The notes beneath the pieces were generated by a model. That model was not told the origin of the DNA. It ran no database searches and saw only the letters and a list, made by a program, of their open reading frames with translations. Made by a program: the position numbers and the translations under genes. Shown here in pieces: positions 35,646-45,522 of a stretch of DNA of 64,000 bases (its first letter is position 1; each line of letters starts with the position of its first letter). Source of the DNA: Gordonia tangerina. Its GTDB lineage: Bacteria; Actinomycetota; Actinomycetes; Mycobacteriales; Mycobacteriaceae. The stretch covers positions 62,001 to 126,000 of the forward strand of contig NZ_JAKGCU010000010.1 in NCBI RefSeq assembly GCF_021556435.1, given 5' to 3'.

Positions 35646-37771
35646 CCGCCGTTGTCGACGCACACTCCGCCGCACCCGTTCCGCCCGACGCACCCGCGTC
35701 CGGGCGGAACGCCCCTGTGTGGCAGCGTCTGTCACTGGTCGCGTTGCTGCTCGGCACCGCGATCGCGTATCTCGCGAATCTTTCCGCCAACGGCTGGGCC
35801 AACTCCTTCTACTCGGCGGCCATCCAGGCCGGATCGGAGTCGTGGAAGGCGTGGTTCTTCGGGTCGTCGGACATGGCCAACTCCATCACCGTCGACAAAC
35901 CGCCTGCCTCGCTGTGGATTCCGGGGATTTCGGTGCGTATCTTCGGACTCAACTCGTGGTCGATCCTGGTGCCCGAGGTGCTGATGGGTGTGGCGTCGGT
36001 GGCGTTGCTCTACCTGATCACCAAGAAATACTTCGGCCACTGGCCGGGCATCCTCGCCGGCCTGGTGCTGGCGGTCACGCCGGTCGCTGCGATGATGTTC
36101 CGCTTCGACAACCCCGAGGCCCTGCTCCTGCTGCTGATGATCGCGGCGGTGTGGGCGACGCTGAAGGCGGTCGAGGACGGCAGACTGCGCTGGATGGTCC
36201 TGACCGGTGTCTTCGTCGGTTTCGGTTTCCTCACCAAGCAACTGCAGGTGATGCTCATCGTGCCGCCGCTGGCGATCACCTACCTGGCCTTCGGCCAACA
36301 CACCTGGGTCAAGCGCATCGGGCACCTGTTCGCCGCGTTGGGAGCGATGATCGTCAGCGCCGGTTGGTGGATTCTCGCCGTCGAACTGTGGCCGGCGTCG
36401 TCGCGCCCCTGGATCGGTGGCTCGCAGAACAACTCGATCCTGGAACTCACGCTGGGCTACAACGGTTTCGGTCGACTCAACGGCAACGAGACCGGCAGCG
36501 TCGTTCCTGGTGGTCGGGGCGGTGGCTACACCGGAGCGATGGGCGGACCCGCCGGTTACGTCGGTGCGGGCGGGCCACCCGGTGGTGGACCCGGCGGGGG
36601 TGGCGGGATGTGGGGTGAGACCGGCTGGCTACGCATGTTCGAACCGGCGCAGGGTGGTCAGATCGCCTGGCTGATCCCTACCGGCATCGTGCTGGGGATC
36701 GCTGCGCTGGTACTGATCGGCAAGGCCCGACGCACCGACGCACGCCGCGCCTACCTCGCGGTGTGGGGACTGTGGCTGCTGGTGACGATGGCGGTCTTCA
36801 GCTTCATGGCCGGTATCTTCCACAGCTACTACACCGCGGCGCTGGCACCTGCGGTCGCCGCGGTAGTGGCTGGTGGGGCAGCGGTGTGCTGGTCGCAGCG
36901 GGATCGGCTGTGGGTGCGCATCGTGCTCGCCGCGGCCGTCTGGATCGCCGCGATCTGGGGTTTCGTACTGCTGAACCGGTCACCGGACTTCGTGCCGTGG
37001 CTGAGGTGGATGGTGCTGCTCGTCGGGCTGGTCAGCGGTGTCGTGATGCTGTTGGCACATCGGACCTACCTGTCGGCGGTCGCGGCGATCACCGCACTGG
37101 CTGCTGGGTTGGCCGGGCCGATCGCGTACACGGTTGACACCATCGCCACACCCAAACAAGGGTCGATCATCAGTGCGGGCCCCCGTGTCGAGGGCGAATT
37201 CGGCCCCGGCGGGGGTGGACCCGGCGGCCGGGGTGGTGGGGGACGCGACGGTGCGCGCGGTGGTGCGGCTGGTGCGCCCTGGATGACGCCGGGCGGAAAC
37301 GCCGGTGCGAACGGTGCCGGTCCGGCCATGCCCGCCGACGGTGGATTCCCCGGCATGGCGGGTCCCGGCATAATGGGCCCTGAGGCGGGCACCGGCGGAC
37401 CGGGCGGGCTGCTCAACGGCTCGACACCGAGCGCCGAACTCGTCGCGATGCTGCGCACCGACGCCGACAGCTACACCTGGGTGGGTGCGGCGGTCGGATC
37501 CAACGAGGCGTCGGGATACCAACTCGAGTCCGGATACTCGGTGATGCCGATCGGCGGCTTCAACGGGACCGACCCATCGCCGACGCTGGAGCAGTTCCAG
37601 AAGTTGGTCTCCGATGGGCAGATCCACTACTTCCTCGGTGGTGGCCGCGGGTTCGGCATGTCGGATGAGTCGCAACCCTCGGCGCAGATCGCCCAGTGGG
37701 TGGCCGACAACTTCACCGCCGAAACCGTCGACGGCACCACGGTGTACGACTTGACGGCGCCGACTGAGTGA
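35642..37771 (+). CDS. GT39-type membrane mannosyl/glycosyltransferase (YkcA/B-like)
   Basis: 709 residues. After membrane segment 1 (LSLVALLLGTAIAYLANL) comes the external loop with the conserved acidic site (ITVDKPPASLWIPGI), then about eleven more membrane segments. Two Gly/Pro-rich loops (about 285-325 and 510-600) are low-complexity insertions. A C-terminal extracytoplasmic domain ends VYDLTAPTE. Such C-type enzymes transfer sugar from polyprenyl-phosphate donors to envelope acceptors outside the membrane. It is coupled to the GT2-GtrA gene (ATGA overlap), whose product probably makes the donor. Confidence 0.86.
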   Translation: MTAVVDAHSAAPVPPDAPASGRNAPVWQRLSLVALLLGTAIAYLANLSANGWANSFYSAAIQAGSESWKAWFFGSSDMANSITVDKPPASLWIPGISVRIFGLNSWSILVPEVLMGVASVALLYLITKKYFGHWPGILAGLVLAVTPVAAMMFRFDNPEALLLLLMIAAVWATLKAVEDGRLRWMVLTGVFVGFGFLTKQLQVMLIVPPLAITYLAFGQHTWVKRIGHLFAALGAMIVSAGWWILAVELWPASSRPWIGGSQNNSILELTLGYNGFGRLNGNETGSVVPGGRGGGYTGAMGGPAGYVGAGGPPGGGPGGGGGMWGETGWLRMFEPAQGGQIAWLIPTGIVLGIAALVLIGKARRTDARRAYLAVWGLWLLVTMAVFSFMAGIFHSYYTAALAPAVAAVVAGGAAVCWSQRDRLWVRIVLAAAVWIAAIWGFVLLNRSPDFVPWLRWMVLLVGLVSGVVMLLAHRTYLSAVAAITALAAGLAGPIAYTVDTIATPKQGSIISAGPRVEGEFGPGGGGPGGRGGGGRDGARGGAAGAPWMTPGGNAGANGAGPAMPADGGFPGMAGPGIMGPEAGTGGPGGLLNGSTPSAELVAMLRTDADSYTWVGAAVGSNEASGYQLESGYSVMPIGGFNGTDPSPTLEQFQKLVSDGQIHYFLGGGRGFGMSDESQPSAQIAQWVADNFTAETVDGTTVYDLTAPTE

Positions 37772-37878
37772 GCCGGTTCCTCCGCCCGGTGTCGGTTACC
37801 CGTCCGGAAACGGCGGGCGGAGGACCACAAACCCGGGTACGAACGCACCGGAGGAGAGGCGGTGCACCGAAGACCCAC

Positions 37879-37884
37879 TAGAGT
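37879..37884 (+). promoter_or_regulatory. -10 box TAGAGT of purD
   Basis: Seven bases before the GTG at 37892. Confidence 0.5.
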
Positions 37885-37891
37885 CATCTGC

Positions 37892-39145
37892 GTGCGCGTA
37901 CTCGTGATCGGCTCGGGCGGCCGCGAACATGCCCTGCTCATCGGACTGTCGAAGGACCCCTCGGTCACCGAACTGCACGCCGGGCCCGGGAATGCCGGCA
38001 CTTCGGCGATCGCGACCAATCATCCGGTCGACATGGTCTCCGCCGATGCCGTCGTCGCGCTGGCCAAGGGCGTCGAGGCGGATCTGGTGGTCATCGGACC
38101 CGAGGTGCCGCTGGTGGCAGGCGTCGCCGACGCCCTGCGCGCCGCCGGCTTCGCCACATTCGGACCCAGCGCCGACGCCGCACGTATCGAAGGATCCAAG
38201 GCGTTCGCCAAGGACGTGATGGCATCGGCCGGCGTGCGTACCGCACACAGTGAGATCGTCGACAACCCGGCCAAACTCGACGCCGCCCTGGACCGTTTCG
38301 GACCCACCTGGGTGGTCAAGGACGACGGGTTGGCCGCCGGCAAGGGTGTGGTGGTCACCGAGGATCGTTCGGCCGCACGCGACCACGCGGCCGAATTGCT
38401 GGAGAACGGTCACCCGGTGCTGTTGGAGAGCTTCCTCGACGGGCCCGAGGTGTCGTTGTTCTCGCTGGTCGACGGCGAGGACGTGGTGCCGCTGATCCCC
38501 GCGCAGGATCACAAACGCGTCGGCGACGGCGACGCCGGCCCCAACACCGGAGGCATGGGGGCCTACACACCGCTGCCGTGGCTGCCCGCCGAGGTGACCC
38601 AGCAGATCGTCGACGAGGTGGTCAAGCCGGTCGCGGCCGAGATGGCCAAGCGTGGCACCCCGTTCTCGGGTCTGCTCTATGCCGGCCTGGCCATCGGCAA
38701 AGACGGGCCGGCCGTCGTCGAGTTCAACTGCCGCTTCGGCGACCCGGAGACTCAAGCGGTACTGGCGTTGCTGAAATCGCCTCTGGGGCAAGCACTCAAC
38801 GCGACTGCCACCGGGACGCTCGGTGAGCTGGCGCCGCTGGAATGGGCGGACGGTGCCGCGGTCACCGTGGTGGTGGCTGCAGAGAACTATCCGGGCAAGC
38901 CGCGCACCGGTGACGTCATCGGTGGTGCCGAGGGCGAGGGTGTCCTCCACGCCGGCACCGCGCGGTCCGACGACGGTGCGGTGGTCTCGGCCGGCGGACG
39001 GGTGCTCTCGGTCGTCGGAACCGGCGTCGACCTCGCCGAGGCGCGCGCACAGGCCTACGACCGCATAGCGGCGGTCAAACTGCCCGGATCGCATCACCGC
39101 ACCGACATCGGTCAGGCCGCACTAGAGGGACGCATCAGTCTCTGA
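37892..39145 (+). CDS. purD: Phosphoribosylamine-glycine ligase
   Basis: 417 residues. GARS, step 2 of de novo purine synthesis, joins glycine to 5-phosphoribosylamine with ATP. The N-terminal [15 protein letters not shown] and [12 protein letters not shown], the ATP-grasp region [15 protein letters not shown] and the signature [10 protein letters not shown] are all present. The GTG at 37892 is chosen because the family N-terminus starts there and it follows a TAGAGT -10 by 7 bases; the frame extends 10 codons upstream. It stands alone and converges on eutC. Confidence 0.96.
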   Translation: MRVLVIGSGGREHALLIGLSKDPSVTELHAGPGNAGTSAIATNHPVDMVSADAVVALAKGVEADLVVIGPEVPLVAGVADALRAAGFATFGPSADAARIEGSKAFAKDVMASAGVRTAHSEIVDNPAKLDAALDRFGPTWVVKDDGLAAGKGVVVTEDRSAARDHAAELLENGHPVLLESFLDGPEVSLFSLVDGEDVVPLIPAQDHKRVGDGDAGPNTGGMGAYTPLPWLPAEVTQQIVDEVVKPVAAEMAKRGTPFSGLLYAGLAIGKDGPAVVEFNCRFGDPETQAVLALLKSPLGQALNATATGTLGELAPLEWADGAAVTVVVAAENYPGKPRTGDVIGGAEGEGVLHAGTARSDDGAVVSAGGRVLSVVGTGVDLAEARAQAYDRIAAVKLPGSHHRTDIGQAALEGRISL

Positions 39146-39175
39146 CGTCCTCGGACCGGCGGAGTGACCGTCTCG

Positions 39176-39952
39176 TCACGACTGATCCAACACTTCGCGG
39201 GCGCTGTCGGGGAGTTCGGCGCGCGAGGTGTCCTTGAGTGCGACGCCGGACCGACCGAGCTTGCGGGCGCCGTCGACGAGGGCGGCGGTGATGGCGGCAG
39301 CGGTGTCGTAGTCGAGTCCGTCGGGCGGATGGATGTTGGAGATGCAGTTGCGGTCGGCGTCGTTGAGGCCCACTCGCGGTCGGTGGGTCAGGTAGATGCC
39401 GAGGCTGTCGGCGACAGACAGTCCGGGGCGTTCTCCGATGATCATGATCACCGTCTGCGCCCCGAGCGCCTGCCCGATGTGGTCGCCGAGTGCCACGCGG
39501 GCCTGGGTGGCGATGACCGGCGGCGCGAGGGTGAACCGCGAGCCGAGTCTCGCCAATAGCGCCGCCAGCAGCCCCGACCCGTGATCGGTGAGTGCGCGTG
39601 GCGACAGTCCGTCGGCCAGCACGATGGCGATGTCGGCGCCCGTGTCGGGGAGATGGGCGACGTCGGCAGGTCGGCGACCCAGATCGGGGCGGCGCAGGTA
39701 CTCGCTGCGGGAATGCGCTTGGCTCTCGACTGCCAGCGCGGGCGCGATGTCGAGGTCGGCGAGTTGCTTTCGGAGGTCGTCGAGGTCAAGCGGATCGTGC
39801 ACGGCGTCGCGTGCGGCGGCATGCGCCGCCTGGAATTCGAGCACCCGACGCGACGGCATCGAGTTGCCGGCTCGTCCCAGACCGATGCGGGCCTGTGTGG
39901 TGCGCCGCAGCTCGGACCAGATGTCCTCGGCGGGGCGGTGTGCGCCGGTCAT
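39176..39952 (-). CDS. eutC: Ethanolamine ammonia-lyase small subunit
   Basis: 258 residues. The EutC pattern is present: IGLGRAGNSMPSRRVLEFQAAHAAARDAVH in the N-terminal part and, further on, VIMIIGERPGLSVADSLGIYLTHRPR and DADRNCISNIH. The small subunit completes the adenosylcobalamin-dependent lyase that cleaves ethanolamine to acetaldehyde and ammonia. The ATG at 39952 overlaps the eutB stop by 4 bases, ensuring coupled synthesis. Last gene of the permease-eutB-eutC unit. Confidence 0.95.
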   Translation of the reverse strand: MTGAHRPAEDIWSELRRTTQARIGLGRAGNSMPSRRVLEFQAAHAAARDAVHDPLDLDDLRKQLADLDIAPALAVESQAHSRSEYLRRPDLGRRPADVAHLPDTGADIAIVLADGLSPRALTDHGSGLLAALLARLGSRFTLAPPVIATQARVALGDHIGQALGAQTVIMIIGERPGLSVADSLGIYLTHRPRVGLNDADRNCISNIHPPDGLDYDTAAAITAALVDGARKLGRSGVALKDTSRAELPDSAREVLDQS

Positions 39953-41358
39953 CGAGCCGCAGTGAGGGATCGCAGGGGCGAGCCGGCCAGATCGACGGGC
40001 AGGATCCGTCCGTCGTCGTCAGCCATTCCGAGGCCGGCCAGCCACGTCTCGAACTCGGGGGCGGGGCGTAGCGAGAGTGCCTGACGCACGTACAGCGCGT
40101 CGTGAAATGACAGGCTCTGGTACCCGAGCATGACGTCGTCAGCGCCGGGCACGGCGATGACGAACGCGGCTCCGGCCACGCCCAGCAGGGTCAGCAGGGT
40201 GTCCATGTCGTCCTGATCGGCTTCGGCGTGATTGGTGTAGCAGACGTCGACGCCCATCGGGAGTCCGAGGATCTTGCCGCAGAAGTGATCTTCGAGTCCG
40301 GCCCGGATGATCTGTTTGCCGTCGTAGAGGTATTCGGGGCCGATGAATCCGACGACCGTGTTGATCAGCAGGGGTTCGATGTCGCGGGCGACGGCATAGG
40401 CGCGGGTCTCGAGGGTCTGCTGATCGACGGGTTTGCCGCCGATCCCGACGTGGGCGTCGGCCGACAGCGCCGACCCCTGCCCGGTCTCGAGGTACATGAC
40501 GTTGTTCCCGACGGTGCCACGACGCAGCGAGCGTCCCGCTTCGTTGGCCTCACGCAGCAGCGCGATGTCGACGCCGAAACTGCGGTTGGCGCCCTCGGTG
40601 CCGGCGATCGACTGGAAGACGAGGTCGACCGGCGCCCCCTGTTCGATGAGGTCGACGGTGGTGGTGACGTGCGACAGCACACACGACTGCATGGGAATGG
40701 CGAACCGCTGCCGGATGTCGTCGAGCAGATGCAGCAGATCGGACGTGGCGTGGGGGGAATCGGTGGCCGGGTTGATCCCGATCACCGCGTCACCGCACCC
40801 CATCAGCAGCCCGTCGAGCGTGGCCGCCGCGATTCCGCGCGGGTCGTCGGTGGGGTGATTGGGTTGCAGTCGGGTCGCGATGGTCCCGGGCAGTCCGATG
40901 GTGGTGCGGAAGGCTGCGGTCACCGTCGCGGCCGAGGCCACCAGGATCAGATCTTGGTTGCGCATGATCTTTGACGTGGCCGCCACCATCTCGGGCGTCA
41001 AACCCCTGGCGACAGAGGCGATCCGGGCGGCGCTGTCGTCGCGGGCAGCGGTCTCGAGAAACCAGTCGCGCAGTCCGCCGACGGTGAGATGGGAGATGAC
41101 TCTGAACGCCTCGCGGTCGTGGGAGTCGATGATCAGGCGGGTGACCTCGTCGGACTCGTACGGAACGACCTGCTCGTCGAGGAATGTGGTGAGCGGCAGA
41201 TCGGCGAGTTGCCAGGCCGCGGCGGCCCGTTCGGCATCGGACTGTGCCGCGCATCCGGCGAGTTCATCACCGGATCGTCGGGGCGTCGCCTTGGCCATGA
41301 GGTCGACGAGGCCATCGAACTCATATGTCGTCCCCGAGATGGTCTGGCTGAACTTCAC
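39949..41358 (-). CDS. eutB: Ethanolamine ammonia-lyase large subunit
   Basis: 469 residues from the GTG at 41358, with GGAGGAGGAG upstream. The TIM-barrel EutB signatures are visible: LTPEMVAATSKIMRNQDL, LQPNHPTDDPRGIAAATLDGLLMGCGDAVIGINPATDS, and GSALSADAHVGIGGKPVDQQTLETRAYAVA. It carries the active site and needs adenosylcobalamin. The longer frame from 41481 runs into the permease and is not used. It overlaps the permease stop by 4 bases. No shell (microcompartment), EutA reactivase or aldehyde dehydrogenase gene is in the window. Confidence 0.96.
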   Translation of the reverse strand: MKFSQTISGTTYEFDGLVDLMAKATPRRSGDELAGCAAQSDAERAAAAWQLADLPLTTFLDEQVVPYESDEVTRLIIDSHDREAFRVISHLTVGGLRDWFLETAARDDSAARIASVARGLTPEMVAATSKIMRNQDLILVASAATVTAAFRTTIGLPGTIATRLQPNHPTDDPRGIAAATLDGLLMGCGDAVIGINPATDSPHATSDLLHLLDDIRQRFAIPMQSCVLSHVTTTVDLIEQGAPVDLVFQSIAGTEGANRSFGVDIALLREANEAGRSLRRGTVGNNVMYLETGQGSALSADAHVGIGGKPVDQQTLETRAYAVARDIEPLLINTVVGFIGPEYLYDGKQIIRAGLEDHFCGKILGLPMGVDVCYTNHAEADQDDMDTLLTLLGVAGAAFVIAVPGADDVMLGYQSLSFHDALYVRQALSLRPAPEFETWLAGLGMADDDGRILPVDLAGSPLRSLTAAR

Positions 41359-42800
41359 CGCAGCTCCTCCTCCGCTTGCGCCAGGGCAGCGAACTCCTCG
41401 TCCGGCGAGTTCGCGACGAGCCGATGACGGCTGTACACAGCGAAGTACAACATGAAAAGTGCGAACACGCCGAGGCAGCACAGCGCGGCCACCACATCGA
41501 CGAGGAACGTCGCGATCACGGCGATGACCGCGATCACCAAGGCGAATCCGGTGGTCACCACGCCGCCCGGTGTGCGGTAGGGGCGCTTCATATCGGGCTC
41601 GCGACGACGAAGAACGATGTGGCTCACCATGATCAGCACGTAGCTCGAGGCGGCGCCGAACACCGCCATGTTGAGTAGCAGGTCACCTTCGCCGGTCAGC
41701 GACAGCAAGAACCCGATGACGCCGGGCACGATCAGCGCCAGTGTCGGAGCCTTGCGTCGGTTGGTGACCGACAGGATCGTCGGGAGGTAACCGGCGCGTG
41801 ACAGGGCGAACAACTGTCGTGAGTAGGCGTAGATGATCGAGAAGAAGCTCGCGATCAGGCCCGCCAGGCCGATGTAGTTGACCACCTTGGCCATCCCGGA
41901 ATCGCCCAACGCCTCGACCAGCGGATTGCCGGACTCCGACATCGGGCCCGCACCACCGGCACCGGTGGTCAGCACCAGTACCGTCACGCAGGTGATCAAC
42001 AGGACGCCGATGGCGGCGATGATGCCGCGCGGGACATTCCGTTCCGGGTTGGCGGTCTCCTCGGCGGCCAGGGGGACACCTTCGATGGCCAGGAAGAACC
42101 AGATCGCGAACGGGATGGCCGACCAGATTCCCAGGTAGCCCAACGGCAGGAACGACGATGAGCCGGCCGCGTCGGTGGCCGCGATGTCGGTGAGATTTCC
42201 GGCGTCGAAATGCCCGATTGCGGCGATCGCGAAGATGACCAGACCGACCAGGGCGATGGCGGTGATCACGAACATCACCTTCAGCGCCTCGCCGACTCCG
42301 GAGAGATGGATACCGATGAAGATCGCGTACACGGCGAGGTAGATCCACCACCCGTCGACGATGCCGAACAGGTTGAGCGAGTCGACGTAGGCGCCGATGA
42401 ACGTGGCGATGGCGGCCGGGGCGATCGAATACTCGATCAAGATGGCTGTGCCGGTGGCGAATCCGCCCCACGGGCCGAGGGCGCGCCGGGCGAAGGTGTA
42501 ACCGCCGCCGGCTGCCGGGAGGGCGGAGGACAATTCCGCCATGCCCAGAACCAGGCACAGATACATCGCCGCGATGATGACGGCGGCGATGGCGAGGCCG
42601 CCGAATCCGCCCTCGCCGAGTCCGAAGTTCCAGCCGGAGTAGTCACCGGAGATCACGTAGCTGACGCCGAGTCCGGCCAGCAGCAGCCAGCCGGCGCTGC
42701 CGCCCTGTAGTTGGCGTTTTGCGAGATAGCTCTGTGACTCGGAGTGGGTGTCGACACCACCGGTGAGGTGATGCGGATGCCTTGGGTCCTCGGTTGCCAC
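41355..42800 (-). CDS. eat: Ethanolamine permease (APC superfamily)
   Basis: 481 residues with about twelve membrane segments. The APC motif GGGYTFARRALGPWGG and EGVPLAAEETANPERNVPRGI, with the N-terminal SYLAKRQLQGGSAGWLLLAGLGVSYVISGDYSGWNFGL, match ethanolamine permeases. The GTG at 42800 is preferred because GGAGG lies 6 bases before it; the frame starts 21 bases earlier but the ribosome site falls inside it. First gene of a translationally coupled unit with eutB and eutC, so ethanolamine import and cleavage are made together. Confidence 0.93.
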   Translation of the reverse strand: MATEDPRHPHHLTGGVDTHSESQSYLAKRQLQGGSAGWLLLAGLGVSYVISGDYSGWNFGLGEGGFGGLAIAAVIIAAMYLCLVLGMAELSSALPAAGGGYTFARRALGPWGGFATGTAILIEYSIAPAAIATFIGAYVDSLNLFGIVDGWWIYLAVYAIFIGIHLSGVGEALKVMFVITAIALVGLVIFAIAAIGHFDAGNLTDIAATDAAGSSSFLPLGYLGIWSAIPFAIWFFLAIEGVPLAAEETANPERNVPRGIIAAIGVLLITCVTVLVLTTGAGGAGPMSESGNPLVEALGDSGMAKVVNYIGLAGLIASFFSIIYAYSRQLFALSRAGYLPTILSVTNRRKAPTLALIVPGVIGFLLSLTGEGDLLLNMAVFGAASSYVLIMVSHIVLRRREPDMKRPYRTPGGVVTTGFALVIAVIAVIATFLVDVVAALCCLGVFALFMLYFAVYSRHRLVANSPDEEFAALAQAEEELR

Positions 42801-42824
42801 GGTCGGCCTCCTTCTGCGCACCGG

Positions 42825-42841
42825 TGTTCATGATGTGAACA
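42825..42841. promoter_or_regulatory. Palindrome TGTTCA-N5-TGAACA before the ethanolamine operon
   Basis: A perfect 6-5-6 inverted repeat 24 bases upstream of the permease start. No regulator gene is adjacent. Candidate operator for an unlinked repressor. Confidence 0.45.
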
Positions 42842-42955
42842 ACACTGACTGACAAACGTGATCCCTGACACTATTGAGACAACGTTGCAACCGAGTTGGT
42901 CAGGCGCGGCACTGGCCGTTCGGACAGGTGGGTGGGACGTGGCGGCCGAGGACGC

Positions 42956-43921
42956 TCAGCGTGCGAGATTGCGGCCGAGGAACTCCACGTGATCGGGTAA
43001 CACGCTGCGCCAGTAGCGGTTGGTGTGCCCACCCGCGGAAGTGCCGAATGCGGCGGGCGGGTGCAGGTCGGCGGCCCACTGTCGGGTGTAGGTGAAGAAC
43101 TGGTCCGACGACCCGATGCAGATCAGCAGCGGGATCCTGGCGAACGCGGATTGCTGCCCGAACAGCGAGTTGACTCGATAATCGGCGGCCGAATCGAAGG
43201 CGCGGGGTGGAAAATTGCGTGGATCTGCCCACAGCGCAGGGGAACTCACCGACACCGCGGCGACCTTGGGTGACCCGACTAGCGCGCCGAGCCGGAGCGC
43301 GCCGTAGCCACCCATCGACCAGCCGAACAGGCCGATTCGCTCGGTGGACAGGTTCAGCGCCTCGTCGGCCTCGAGCATTGGTAGGAACTCGTCCAGGATC
43401 ATCGCGGCACCGTCGGCGCCATCGGTGCGCCGGTGGTAGTAGTTGCGCCCGACGTCGGCCGACGCCAACGCGAACGGCACACCGCCGTCGTCGACGTAGC
43501 GTTGCAGCACGTTCTGCATCTGCTGCTTCTCGGAGAAGATCGATTGCTCGTTGGTGTTCAGCGCGTGCAGTACCACCACGACCGGCAGTCGTCCGGTGAC
43601 GCCGTCCGGGCGTGCGACCGCCCAGCGTGTCTCGCGGCCGCCCATCTTGGCCGATCGAAAACTGCCGGTGATCAGCGCCGGACCTTCGCTTGGGATCTCC
43701 GCCGGACTCTGCTCGGGGGGTAGTTCGTCGTCGGCGGCGTGCGCGCCCAGACGCGGCGGGTCGATGTCGGGTTGCTCGTCGTGGGCGCAGGCGGACAATC
43801 CACCGATCATCGCCGCACCCAGACCGCCGACGAGGACCGAACGCCGGCTGACCCGTCCACCGCTGTGGGTGAACGGGTCAGCTGCGATCGGGAAACGTGG
43901 TTCGCGGGGCATCGACTCCAC
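42956..43921 (-). CDS. Secreted alpha/beta-hydrolase-fold esterase (Tat lipoprotein)
   Basis: 321 residues. A twin-arginine signal (VSRRSVLVGGLGAAMIGG) ends in a lipobox, LSAC, so the protein is exported folded and anchored by lipid. The hydrolase domain follows the esterase-D/antigen-85 pattern: VVVLHALNTNE, nucleophile in GWSMGGYGA, a Cys-rich strand LICIGSSDQ with the acid, and His in SAGGHTNRYW. Substrate unknown; a mycolyl- or feruloyl-esterase-like activity is possible. Either ATG (43921 or 43912) would fit. It lies 24 bases downstream of the zinc-ribbon gene and may be read with it. Confidence 0.82.
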   Translation of the reverse strand: MESMPREPRFPIAADPFTHSGGRVSRRSVLVGGLGAAMIGGLSACAHDEQPDIDPPRLGAHAADDELPPEQSPAEIPSEGPALITGSFRSAKMGGRETRWAVARPDGVTGRLPVVVVLHALNTNEQSIFSEKQQMQNVLQRYVDDGGVPFALASADVGRNYYHRRTDGADGAAMILDEFLPMLEADEALNLSTERIGLFGWSMGGYGALRLGALVGSPKVAAVSVSSPALWADPRNFPPRAFDSAADYRVNSLFGQQSAFARIPLLICIGSSDQFFTYTRQWAADLHPPAAFGTSAGGHTNRYWRSVLPDHVEFLGRNLAR

Positions 43922-43945
43922 AGCGTACTGGTGTCGTCGTGACGG

Positions 43946-44098
43946 TCAGCCGCGCCGGAAGAAGCCACGCTTTCTGGCATCGGCGTGCCCCGGGCACCAC
44001 TTATTCGCGGGCACCATCCGCCGCACAGCGTCGACGTGGCTGCCGCAGCCGGCCCACGTGGTCTTGCCGCATTGGGGGCAACGGGTGGGATGGCACAT
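43946..44098 (-). CDS. 50-residue zinc-ribbon protein
   Basis: MCHPTRCPQCGKTTWAGCG followed by HVD and WCPGHADARKR: four Cys and His in a pattern seen in a small protein widespread in actinobacteria. It should bind one zinc. The ATG at 44098 is one base from the stop of the DsbA-like gene, so it is co-translated with it. The long frame upstream is a shadow of that gene. Function unknown. Confidence 0.72.
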   Translation of the reverse strand: MCHPTRCPQCGKTTWAGCGSHVDAVRRMVPANKWCPGHADARKRGFFRRG

Positions 44099-44099
44099 G

Positions 44100-44708
44100 T
44101 CAGGCCGGCGTTTCGTGCATGTTCGGTGGGCCGGACTTCGGTCGCTCCACCTGCGCGAAGGCCGGTGACGAAGCCAGTGCGGTGAACCCGCCGAAGAGGC
44201 GTACCGCTTCCTCAGGTGCCGGGATCTCGGTGAGTACCGGGCCGAAGAAGGCGCGACCGTTAACGACGGTGATCGGACTGCCACCAGAGTCGCCGAGTGC
44301 ATCCTGGCTGCGTTGGTGTGCCGCACGTACCGCGTCATCCCAGCTCTCGTCGTCCATGGCGGAGACCAGTGACGGTTCCAGCCCGCACTCGCTGAGCGCC
44401 TCGCGGGCCAGTTCGTCGGTCAGCTCGTTGCCCTCGGCATGCAGTCGTCGGCCGAGAGCGGTGTACAGCTCGCCGAAGTCCTCGGTCCCCGTTGCCGCGG
44501 CCACCAGGCGTCCGATGCGGCGCGATGTCTGTAGGCGCGCGGCCTGGGCGTCGTCGGCGTCCTGGTCCTCGTTCAGTACGGCGAGGCTCATCAGACGCCA
44601 GGTCACGCGGACGTCGCTGTGCTCGGCGGCGCTGGTGAGCCATCGCGAGGTGACCCAGGTGAACGGGCAGATTGGGTCTCCGTAGATCTTGACGTCGGTG
44701 TCGGTCAT
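44100..44708 (-). CDS. DsbA-family oxidoreductase (Rv2466c-like)
   Basis: 202 residues. The fold and order match the mycothiol-dependent reductase Rv2466c: IYGDPICPFTWVTSRWL at the N-terminus, MSLAVLNEDQD, a helical insertion, and VNGRAFFGPVLTEIP with the cis-Pro region near the C-terminus. The active site is Cys14-Pro-Phe-Thr17, so the second Cys of the CPWC/CxxC motif is replaced by Thr; a monothiol mechanism is implied. The ATG at 44708 is preferred to the one 18 bases earlier. It belongs to the CstR-like operon. Confidence 0.83.
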   Translation of the reverse strand: MTDTDVKIYGDPICPFTWVTSRWLTSAAEHSDVRVTWRLMSLAVLNEDQDADDAQAARLQTSRRIGRLVAAATGTEDFGELYTALGRRLHAEGNELTDELAREALSECGLEPSLVSAMDDESWDDAVRAAHQRSQDALGDSGGSPITVVNGRAFFGPVLTEIPAPEEAVRLFGGFTALASSPAFAQVERPKSGPPNMHETPA

Positions 44709-44722
44709 TGTGTCTCCGCCCC

Positions 44723-45124
44723 TCATGCCGATTTCAGCGCGTCCATGGCGGCCTGCAGCTTCGTCGAGGCATCGGCCGCGACGTCGGGGAGGCCCGGGGC
44801 GTCGGTCACCTGGACCATGATGTCGGGATTCATGGCCTCGACGATCACGGTGCCGTCGTGCTCGGTGTCGTCGCGGACCACGACGTTGCAGGGCAACAGC
44901 AGCCCGATCTGCCGGTCGACGTCGAGGGCGCGATGCGCCAGCGGTGGATTGCAGGCGCCGAGGATCAGGTAGTTTTCCATGTCCTCGTCGAGCTTCTTCT
45001 TCAGCGTGGCCTTCACGTCGATCTCGGTCAGCACGCCGAATCCCTGCTCGGACAGGGCCTCGCGGGTGCGAGTCACGGCGTCGTCGAAGGTGGTCTGCAA
45101 TGTCGCGGTGTAGCCGAGTTGCAT
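44723..45124 (-). CDS. DUF302 family protein
   Basis: 133 residues. LGYTATLQTTFDDAVTRTREALSEQGFGVLTEIDV, NYLILGACNPPLAHRAL and GLLLPCNVVVRDD are the DUF302 signature stretches, with Cys in NPP and LLPCN. The domain is a small alpha/beta fold of unknown chemistry, often found near CsoR-family regulators and sulfur or metal genes. Two Met codons lie 9 bases apart; 45124 is chosen for spacing from AAAGG. It lies 62 bases after the regulator and 14 before the DsbA-like gene. Confidence 0.84.
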   Translation of the reverse strand: MQLGYTATLQTTFDDAVTRTREALSEQGFGVLTEIDVKATLKKKLDEDMENYLILGACNPPLAHRALDVDRQIGLLLPCNVVVRDDTEHDGTVIVEAMNPDIMVQVTDAPGLPDVAADASTKLQAAMDALKSA

Positions 45125-45186
45125 CGCTCTCATCCTTTCTGTTGGGGGTGTTCTCATGCTGTCCGACCGCCCGGACCCCCGGTGGG

Positions 45187-45522
<336 letters not shown>

